Shown: positions 55,053 through 64,000 of the stretch, piece by piece
Layout of the letters: the number at the start of each line of letters is the position of its first letter
Numbering within the stretch: the stretch's first letter is position 1
Assembly: GCF_021730395.1 (NCBI RefSeq)
Contig: NC_069363.1
Coordinates: 49,157,001 to 49,221,000 of the forward strand
Reading direction: 5' to 3'
DNA: 64,000 nucleotides
Source: Mercenaria mercenaria
Lineage: Eukaryota; Mollusca; Bivalvia; Venerida; Veneridae
Translations under genes and position numbers: made by a program
The notes under the pieces: generated by a model
Told to the model about the DNA's origin: nothing
What the model saw: only the letters and a program-made list of their open reading frames with translations
The model's database searches: none

Positions 55053-55831
55053 TTAGGTGGGATCACGGAGTGAAAAGATGATAATAAGCACTCTCGCAGT
55101 TTTACTGTAATTATCGTGTGTTCGCAGTTTCGTCCTCAAATGATTTAATTGTCGTTGTTTCACTCGGCGGGGTCAGGGGTTGACCAAACGAGATTTAAGT
55201 TGTGGGAATGACAAGGGTGTGGAGCGAATGTCGACATTTATGGAACGTAAACGGCGGGGGTGCGTTGCGGAACTCGCTAAACAGTGGCGTTGCGCGACAA
55301 AAACGGTTAATAAGCGGGTGTGCGTTGCGAAACAAACGGAGATTATAGAGTCAAAATGACGGGGTCACGGAGCGGATAGACGCTAATAAGTGTTCTGCCA
55401 ATTTTAGCAACTTTTAGCACCGCATCTCCATTATCTAAACTTCTTACATCTCATGTTTCCTCTTGGTACAGTCGCGGGGTCGCGAGTTGACACGACGAAT
55501 TTGCACAAATCAGCCACCATACATGTAATATCTACTTTTTTGAAGAATAGATGTCGAGTTTGTTAATGTCTTTGTATATGAACATAAACTGATTGTATGG
55601 AAAAATACTACAAGGTGCATACATAAAACATTGCTATGTCCGAATACCGCTCAACGTATACTTTTCCGCGCTCTACCTTTTGAGAAACCGTCAAGGATTA
55701 AACGTAAACATTAAATACCTGTATCAAATCTAAATATAATATCTGACTTAAACCTGCCCTAAAATAGTAACATTGGCTAGACGCCTTGGGTTAGGTACAC
55801 CAGGTTTTTTTGTTTGTTTGGGTTTTTTTTT

Positions 55832-55865
<34 letters not shown>

Positions 55866-55964
55866 CAACAATATTGGCTACATTCCTTGGATAAAAATCG
55901 TACGGAAGGGGAAGTGTTTTTTGTTGTTTCTTTTTTGCCATTTGAATAGCAACAACTACATTAA
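55053..55964. other. Spacer of the inverted pair, with a degenerate ~300-bp duplication
   Basis: GGATCACGGAGTGAAAAGAT and GGGTCACGGAGCGGATAGAC, each followed by AATAAG and later by CGGGGTCGCGAGTTGAC-like words, lie about 298 bases apart. The words GTGCGTTGCGGAAC and GTGCGTTGCGAAAC also repeat. A run of 32 T (55,834-55,865) closes the right part. No gene was seen. Confidence 0.5.
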
Positions 55965-56768
55965 TGTATTGACCCCGTAATAGAGTATCTCCTTTTTGAA
56001 GAGTATTCAATTCCTACCAAAAACCTACTTTGACTGCAATTTTCAGCGGGGCGTAGGATTAAACCCCACTGGGACCAAATTTTTTTTCCCATGTCTTCCT
56101 TTTTTTTCTAGTAAGTTTTTACTTCTTTCACGACTAATTATGGATGAATTGTACAAAAGTGGAAAATTTTCATTTTATAAGCGATTTTTTGCTGTTTAAT
56201 GTGAATTTACCTCGGAAATCAGGAGGGGTAGAGTTAGACATCTTTAAAATACTGAGTTACGTGCGGTAAAAGTTCTCTATTTTGCCTTCATTCGTTAGAT
56301 TACATGTTGTGGAAGAAATGCAGGTAGGTTTTACTATTGTTCCAAGGTTATTTTTGAATGAAGTGAGCAAAATTCAAAACAGGCCCACCGGATTCGACCT
56401 TAATTTTTCAATGTTGCAGTTAGAATTCTGTCTCATTAAATCTGTTTACTTGAGGCACCCTAAACAAAAATGATTTTTAAAGTTTTATTTTGTGTTTAAT
56501 AATTGTTTAACAATAGTTTGATGTTTCTTTTATCAAAATTAATGTTGTAATAAATTCTCTGCAAGCGTTTTAGATAGTGGTCATCACATTGAATTTTGTC
56601 TCTTCTTGAGCGTGAGGAAAAACCATATATTATACAAAATTTACAAAAAAACGGCACTGTGAAAGTTGTTTAAAATTTGCAACACAGTGTGCAACGTGAT
56701 CAACTTTAAGAATATACCAAGCAAATGCCATTTTTAAAACATTACTATTAGGGGTCCAATACCTTAAG
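55965..56768 (-). mobile_element. Right arm of the inverted pair, ~800-bp TIR element
   Basis: Its ends read TATTGACCCCGTAATAG and CTATTAGGGGTCCAATA, an inverted repeat. On the minus strand the body matches the left arm in order, including CCTACGCCCCGCTGAAAATT and GGTAGGAATTGAATACTC. Identity looks near 93% close to the inner end and lower elsewhere. Confidence 0.7.
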
Positions 56769-57484
56769 TCATAAAAAGAAATAAAAATTGTAACAAACGG
56801 AATCGTGTTAGGGTTTCCTAACAATTCACACATGCCTTCCCATGGTAATAGCTCTTGCTATCATTTTTGTATATTGCCATTTTTTAACAACATTCTAATC
56901 GAGATAAACAGTGATTAGTATCTCAGTTACTGCATATGACAACTGAATGAACTTCAAACACTTCTCTGCCATGATAATGCCTTTTGAATAGCATATGTTA
57001 AACTTTATCTTATTACGATGAGTTTATATATATATATTGGTAGACATATTTTTAACAAGTATTTGTTTGCGATTTTCAGAGAGTTAGTTTCTAAGAAACA
57101 ACACATTTCAGCGTAATGGCTTTGCCACTATAATACCAACAAATCAATGACGTAGGTTCCGTAACCCTTGCGGTAATTTGTTGATGAAATTAGGCCTCCT
57201 TTTGGAATACGCCATTTCTTTACAAAAAAAAATCTGTTTTCGATCGCCAGAGAGTTACTTTAAACTTATCTTTGCAGTACTGATTTTTTTCTTGCCTACT
57301 TAGCGGGGAAAGTGTACCATTGTCAGAGCACGCGCCTGGGATATTTGTTCCTGTCTTTCTTTAGGGAAAACCCTTGTCTAAAATAGCGTACACTAAGGTT
57401 TTTAATTCCACACTGTCCATCGGGTAGGATAAAACCTGAATGTTTTTCACAGGCAAGCATGTAAGATCCTTATAATTCCATTTT
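56769..57484. other. Unassigned
   Basis: No feature was recognised. Confidence 0.4.
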
Positions 57485-58293
57485 TAGTTCATCTGATTTT
57501 TTGAAAAAAAAAAATGATGAGTTATTGTCATCACTTGATCGGCGTCGGCGTTGCCTGGTTAAGTTTTATGTTTAGGCCAGCTTTTCACCTAAACTATCAG
57601 AGGTATTGCTTTGAAACTTGCAACACTTGTTCACCATTAATAGCTGACCCCGTACAGCAAGAAACATAACTCCATCCTGCTTTTTGAAAGAATTATGGCC
57701 CCTTTTGGACATAGAAATTCTGGGTTAAGTTTTATGCTTAGGTCAACTTTTCCCCTAAACTGCCAAAGCTATTGCTTTGAAACTTGCAACATTTGTTCAC
57801 CATCATAAGTTGACTCTGTACAGCAAGAAACTCCATCCAGCATTTTGCAAGAATTATGGCCCCTTTTTGGACTTAGAAAATCAGATTTCTTGGTTACGTT
57901 TTGTGTTTATGCCAGCTTTTCTCATAAACTATTGCTTTAAAACTTGCAGCACTTGTTCAACATCATAAGTTGAACCTGTACACCAAGAAACATACCTCCG
58001 TCTGGCTTTTTTTGCAAGAATTATGGCCCCTTTTGGACTTAGAAAATATCAGATTTATTGGTTAAGTTTTATGTTTATGTAAACTTTTCTCCTAAACTAT
58101 CAAATCTATTGCTTTGAAACTTGAAACGGTTGTTCACCATGATAAGCTGACTCTGTACATTAAGAAACATAACTCCTTCCTTCTTTTTGCAAGAATTATG
58201 GCCCTTTTGGACAAGAAATCATGGGTAGGACAATATTTATATTATATAAAAGATCAGATGAGTGTCATTCACCCGCAATGCGGTGCTCTTGTT
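57485..58293 (-). mobile_element. Tandem-repeat element on minus strand, ~170-bp units
   Basis: On the minus strand it begins with AACAAGAGCACCGCATTGCG (hairpin CACCGCATTGCGGGTG). It holds four units of about 165-175 bp and ends near 57,485 with ATCAGATGAACTA, preceded by an A/T-rich hairpin. On the plus strand the unit shows AACTATCAAAGCTATTGC, AAGAATTATGGCCCCTTTT and CAGATTTCTTGGTTAAG. This is the clean version of the distorted copies at 10,030-10,740. Confidence 0.7.
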
Positions 58294-58535
58294 ATACATG
58301 GAAACAAGACATATTTTAACACAGTTAGAAAGCAAGCTATCTTTCGACTTTAGTCTATCTAAATTTTGAGGGAGTGAGTCTAAATTTCGAGAAAGTATGT
58401 CAAAAATAACACTCATATGGCAATAGTGCTATTTCATACTTGAGATTCAGTAAAGATATGAAAGACATTTATATCACCGAAAAATTATCAATTGCTCCTC
58501 ACTTTAGTTCTTTGGCTATTTTTTATATTTTATTC
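58294..58535. other. Unassigned spacer
   Basis: No feature was recognised. Confidence 0.4.
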
Positions 58536-58539
58536 CTTA

Positions 58540-61500
58540 TTATTTTTACTTCACCTGGAGCACTTTGTGACCGGTCATTGTCCGACGTCTGTCAGCTTGT
58601 GTCGTGCGCCGTCCGTCAACATTTGCCTTGTGAACACTCTAGAGGCCACATTTGTAACCCAATCTTTATGAAACTTGGTCAGAATGTTTGTCTTGATGAT
58701 CTCTAGGTCAAGTTCGAAACTGGGTCATGTGGAATTAAAGGCTAGGTTAGTAGGCCAGAACAATTAAAAGCTTGTGAACACTCTAGAGGCCACAGTTGTG
58801 AACAAATATTTATAAAACTTGGTCCAAATGTTTATCTTGATGGCTTATAGGTCAAGTATGAAACTGGGCCATTTGGGGTCAAAACCTAGGTCACTCGGTC
58901 AAATCAAAGAAAAAGCTTGTGAACACACTAGAGGCCGCATTTGTGACCCTATCTTTATGAAACTTATTCAGAATGTTGGTCTTGATGATCTTGAGGCCAA
59001 CCTCGAAACTGGGCCATGTTGGGTCAAAAACAAGGTCAGTATGCCAGATCAGCTTGGTCAGAATATTTGTCTTGATAATTTCTAGGGCAAGTTTGAATTT
59101 GGGTCATGTGGGGCCATTCACTAGGTCATCCGGTCAAATCAAAGGAAAAGCATGTGAACATTCAAGAGACCACATTTGTGACCCAATCTTTATGAGACTT
59201 GTTCAGAATGATAGCCATGATGATCTCTAGGTCAAGTTCGAAACTTCGTCATGTCGAGTCAAAAACTAGGTCAGTAGGCCAGAACAAAGGAAAAGCTTGT
59301 GAAAACACTAGAGGCCACAGTTGTGACCCAGTCTTTATGAGACTTGGTCAGAATGTTTGTCTTGATAATTTCTAGGCCAAATTTGATTTTGGGTTATGTG
59401 GGTCACCTGGTCAAATCAAAGGAAAGACTTGTGAACACTCAAGAGGCCACATTTGTGACCCAATCTTTATGACACTTGGACAGTATGTTAGCCATGATAA
59501 CCTCTAGATGAAGTATGGAATTGGGCTATGTGTGGTCAAAAACTAGGTCAGCAGGCCAGATCAAAGGAAAAGCTTGTGAAGACTCTAGAGGCCACAGTTG
59601 TGACCGAATATTTATGAAACTTGGTCCGAATGATTGTCTTGATGATTTATTTTGAACTGGGTTATGTAGGGTAAAAAAATGGGTAACCCGGTCAAATCAA
59701 AAGAAAAGCTTGTGAACACTCTAGAGGCCACATTTGTGACCCAGTCTCGATGATCGTTAGTAAAACATTGAAACTGGGTCATGTGAGGTCAAAAACAAGG
59801 TCAGTAGGCCTGATCAAATGAAAAACTTGTGAATACTTTAGAGACCACAGTTGTGATCTGATATTTATGAATCTTGGTCAAAATGTTTGTCATGATAATT
59901 TCTAGGAAAACTTTGAATCTAGGTCATGTGGGGTCATAAACTAGGTCACCCGGTCAAATCAAAAGAAAGGATTGTGAACACTCAAGATGCCACATTTTTG
60001 ATCTAATCTTTATGAGACTTAACCAGAATGTTAGTCTTGAAGATCTCTAGGTCAAGTTCAAAACGTAATCATGTGGAGTCAAAAACTAGGACATAAGGCC
60101 ATATCAAAGGAAAAGGTGAAAACTCTGTAGGCCACAGTTGTGACCCAATATTTATGAAACCTAGTCCAAATATTTGTCTTGATGATTTATAGATCAACTT
60201 TGAAACTGGGTCATGTGGGGTCAAAAACTAGGTCACCCGTCAAATCAATGGAAAAGCTTGTGGACACTCTAGAGGCAACATTTGTGTCTCAATCTTTAAG
60301 AAAACATATTCAAAATGTTAGTCTTGAAGATCTTTAGGCCAGTTTCGAAACTTTTGTGACCCAATTTTTATCAAGCTTATTCAGAATTTAAGTCTTGAAG
60401 GTATCTAGGACAAGTTTGAAACTTGTTCATGTGGGGTCAAAAACTAGGTCACCCGGTCAAATCAAAGGAAAAGATTGTGAACACGCAAGAGGCCACATTT
60501 GTGACCCAATCTTTGTGAAACTTGTTTTGAATGTTAGACTTGAAGATCTCTAAGTTAAGTTCGAAACTTGCTTATGTGAGATCAAAAACTAGGTCAGTAA
60601 GCCAGGTCAAAGGAAAAGCTTGTGAAAACTCTAGAGGCCACAGTTGTAACTCAATATTAAAGGAACTTGGTCAGAATATTCGTCTTGATAATTTCTAGGC
60701 CTAGTTTAAATCTGGGTCATGTGGGTCATAAACAGGTCATCCGTTCAAATCAAACGGAAAGCTTGTGAACACTGTAGAGGCCACAATTGTGACCCAATCT
60801 TTATGAAACTTCGTAAGAATGTTAGCTTTGATAATTTCTAGGCTAAGTTTGAATCTGGGTCATGTGGGTCATAAATTAGGTCACCCGGTCAAATCAAAAG
60901 AAAAGATTGTGAACACCTAAAAGGCCACATTTGTGACTCAATCCTTATGAAACTTAGTCAGAATGTTAGGCATAATAATCTCCAGGTCAAGAATTACATT
61001 GGGTTATGTGGGGCCAAAAACTAAGTCAGTAGGCCAGATCAAAGGAAAAGCTTGTGAACACACTAGAGGCCACAATTGTGACCCAATATTTATGAAGCTT
61101 GGTCAGAATATTTGCCTTGATAATTTCTAGGCCAAGTTTGAATCTGGGTTATGTGGGGTCATAAACAAGGTCATCCGGTGAAATCAAAGGAAAAGCTTGT
61201 GAACACTCAAGAGGCAACATTTGTGACCCAATTTTTATGAAACTTAGTCCAATGTTAGCCTTGATGATCTCTGGGACAAGAATGAAACTGGGTTTTATGG
61301 GGTCAAAAACAAGGTCAGTAGACCAGATCAAAGGAAAAGCTTGTGAACACTCTAGAGGCCACAGTTGTGACCAAATATTAATGAAACTTGGTCTTAATGA
61401 TTGTCTTGATGGTTTATAGGACTGGTTTGAAATGGGGTCATGTGGGTTTAAAAACTAGGTCACCCGGTCAAATCAAATAAAAAGCTTGTGAACACTCTAG

Positions 61501-62605
61501 AGGCCACATTTGTGACCCAATCTTTATGAAACTTATTCAAAATGTTAGTCTTGATGACTCTAGGCCAGCTTCGAAATTGGGTCATGTGTGGTCAAAAACT
61601 AGGCCAGTAGGCCAGATCTAAAGAAAAGATTGTGAAAACTCTAAAGGCCAAAGTTGTGACCCAATATTTATGAAACTTGGTCAGAATGTTTATCTTGATG
61701 ATTTCTAGATCAAGATTGAATCTGGGTCATGTGGGTTTAAAAACTAGGTCACCCGGTCAAATCAAACGAAAAGCTTGTGAGCACACAAGAGGCCATTTGG
61801 TTAGAATGTTAGTCTTGACAGTTTCTAGGTCAAATTCGAAACTGGTTCATGTTAGTTCAAAAACATGAAAAAAATATTAAACTTAGTCAGATTGTTAGCC
61901 TTGATGATCTCTACGATAAGAATGAAACTGGGTTTTTTATGGGGTCAAAAACTAAGTCAATAGGCCAGATCAAAGGAGAAGCTTGTGAACACTCTATAGG
62001 CCAAAGCTGTGACCAAATCTTTATGAAACTTGGTCCTGTTTGTTTTGATGATTTATAGGCCAAGTTTGAAATTGGGTCATGTGGGGTCAAAAACTAGGTC
62101 AGTAGGCCAGATCAAAGGAAAAGCTTGTGAAAACTCTAATGGCCACATTTGTGACCCAATATTTTTCAAAGCTGATCAGCATGATGGTCTTATTAATTCC
62201 CAGGTCAAGTTTGTATCTGGGTCATGTGGGGTTAAAAACTAGGCCACCCGGTCAAATCGAAGGAAAAGCTTGTAAACACTTCAGAGGCCGAAATTTTGAC
62301 TCAATCACCAGCTTAAATCAAAGGCAGATCTTGTCAATACTCTTGAGACCACAATTTCTGTTGAAACTCATGAGAATTAATCAGAATCTTTGTATAGAAA
62401 ATCTATAAGTCATGTTGGAGTCTTGGTTATGTGGGGTCAAAAACTAGGCCACCCGGTCAGATCAAAGGAAAAGCTTGTGAACACTCTAGAGGCTACATTT
62501 GTAACCCGGTTTGTATGAAACTTGGTCAGAATATTAATCTTGATGATTTCTAGATCAAGTTTGAAAATAGGTCATATGGGTCAAAAACTAGGTCCATGTT
62601 TACCT
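58540..62605 (-). mobile_element. 4-kb array of ~145-bp units, minus strand
   Basis: Its closing end is at the left: on the minus strand (ACGG)-rich DNA, then a hairpin CACAAAGTGCTCCAGGTG. To the right are about 27 units with TTGTGAACACTCTAGAGGCC, TGTGACCCAATCTTTATG, CTTGGTCAGAATGTT and AGGTCACCCGGTCAAATC. Reverse-complemented, the unit aligns with that of the elements at 23,266 and 25,598 (GACCTACTGACCTAG, CATGACCCAGTTTC, CCTCTAGAG). Subtypes alternate (CAGTAGGCCAGATC and CACCCGGTCAAATC forms). No AACAAG start is visible at the right end, so the 5' end appears lost. Several open frames here are only translations of the repeat. Confidence 0.75.
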
Positions 62606-62735
62606 CATTTTTTAAATAAAAAGATCGCGAAAGAAAGCCGACGTTGTCAAAAATATTCTCATGCCACATTAATGCCACCCTAGTCATTTGTTCCTTTATA
62701 TTGACTCTAAGTATCCTGAAAACCCACCCACCTAT

Positions 62736-62766
62736 CCCCCCCCCCCCCACACACACACACACACAC
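62736..62766 (+). repeat. C13 run and (CA)n microsatellite
   Basis: A run of 13 C is followed by about nine CA dinucleotides and then by a purine-pyrimidine tail GTATACGCAAACGCACGCAC. Confidence 0.85.
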
Positions 62767-63737
62767 GTATACGCAAACGCACGCACGTACGAGCAGATAA
62801 ACAGATACACATACGTTTTGTTCTTAAAGGGATTTCCGGTAGTTTTTATGCGCATCTTTCGGCGCAGCCGACACTATCTATGGAAAATTGAAACGAAACA
62901 TGAAACAGACAATCTTAAATATGAGGAATCTTGAATAAAATAACTATTTTTAATAAGGTTTATCCGTAATCAAATGTTGACACTGGTTTATGTTGCATTG
63001 ACATGAACCATGCCTGACATGAACCATGCCTGACATGCATCTTGCCATTTTGGTGGCTGTGTTTTGACAGCGCATTTTTGTACAAAGACAGTGTTGTTTA
63101 TATAATGTTAGACAATTAACTTGCTATGACCGTTCAGATTATTTAGGTTTCAATGATAGAAAGAATTCAGAATTTTTAAACATTTTTTAACTTCTAGCAG
63201 ATACACATGTAATCACTTTGGTCAGGTTCGCACCATTTTTCGTTCGAACAGGTGTTGCATTCAAGCGGTCTTAACATAAAATTTAGCCTGGTGACCCATA
63301 CATTTTTGCAATATTTATTTTCGCGATACAATTGTTTATTTGCAATGAAAACAGGAAAAAGATTCTAGCAGCAGTTTTATCAAAATTTTAAAAAAAAGTT
63401 CTTTATCAATATGAGTATTTTTCATTGAAAAAAAGTTCACAAAAGTGAATATGAAACCAGATTTTTTCCCATTTGTACGCATAATTGTAATGATATTGTA
63501 TTAAAAATATGACTATGATATGAAATAAGTATATAATAAAATCTGTTAAAAGAATAAACCTTATTGTGCTTTCTTAATGCATACTTTGGTTGGTATTTAT
63601 AAAAAAGCAGAAAATCATGAAAATGTTGAAAAAAAAATCAGTTTCAGCAACAGTGGGTGTTTTCAAAACAATTTTTCACAAAAACAAGCCTGGTTTTTAT
63701 TTGTGCATTGATTTTAGCACAAATTTTCCTTATACGA

Positions 63738-63740
<3 letters not shown>
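62767..63740. other. Unassigned AT-rich DNA; 17-bp tandem pair near 63,000
   Basis: ACATGAACCATGCCTG is repeated in tandem at about 63,000-63,032. No gene was recognised. Confidence 0.45.

Positions 63741-63792
<52 letters not shown>
63741..63792. repeat. (TA)n microsatellite, ~26 copies
   Basis: Uninterrupted TA dinucleotides over 52 bases. Confidence 0.9.
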
Positions 63793-63796
<4 letters not shown>

Positions 63797-64000
63797 GTGA
63801 ATTTGAAAAAAATCTGTGAAAGAAAAAAACTATAGGATATATATCATTTTTTGTTTCTTGATATTGTTTCTTAGTATCTCGTCATCATTTACTTTCTCAG
63901 ATTAGAAAGAAATCCTTTATATTTTTGGATAATGCCTTTGCTATATTTTATTTTCTCTTTATTGTGTTTCCCCGTATTGTACTCAACCCATCAGCTCGAA
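63793..64000. other. Unassigned to window end
   Basis: AT-rich, no feature recognised. Confidence 0.4.

Noticed and set aside
58440-62408. Open frames of 60-93 codons across the 4-kb array
   Set aside because: They are translations of the same 145-bp unit in shifting frames (recurring KACEHSRGHICDPIF), not a gene.

Overview
The window looks like nuclear DNA of a mollusc, most probably a clam-type bivalve. This is inferred from AT-rich sequence, intron-rich genes, several tRNA-derived SINEs of the kind common in bivalves, and many 'tandem-repeat-in-an-element' units whose ends carry hairpins and runs of (GGAC)n. No bacterial, organellar or CRISPR feature is visible.

Layout. About 1-20,780 is abnormal: almost every word is drawn into short homopolymers, no exon can be trusted, and yet the ghosts of at least four tandem-repeat arrays show through. 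One of them (about 10,030-10,740) is a distorted copy of a repeat that is clean at 57,500-58,300, so this stretch is best read as very poor consensus rather than biology. From about 20,800 the sequence is normal. 21,312-22,152 (+) holds the last two exons of an RRM-like protein. 23,266-27,060 holds two related tandem-repeat elements separated by a SINE. 27,531-38,812 (-) holds the seven 3' coding exons of WDR36/Utp21, a small-subunit processome protein; its introns are filled with tandem-repeat elements, one of them a nested or chimeric pair. 43,014-46,447 (+) holds a five-exon gene of the CXorf38 type with a HEPN-like R-N-x-x-x-H motif and a coiled-coil tail. A LINE 3' fossil follows, then a tandem-repeat element on the minus strand. 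49-57 kb is gene-poor: three SINEs, an orphan coding-like stretch, an old repeat and a 2.5-kb pair of inverted ~800-bp elements. 57.5-62.6 kb is two more arrays on the minus strand, the second about 4 kb long and homologous to the 23-27 kb arrays. The window ends in microsatellites and unassigned AT-rich DNA.

How the parts relate. The three host genes show no sign of acting together. The dominant biology is repeat dynamics: at least nine element starts share the opening AACAAG followed by a short palindrome or a related sequence, several ends carry a second hairpin, and internal units of about 98, 145, 160, 165 and 170 bp have expanded in place, in one case by an identical 330-bp dimer duplication. 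Several of these unrelated-looking units carry AGGTCA-type half sites, one family carries CACGTG in many units, and one element tail carries a perfect RFX X-box palindrome.
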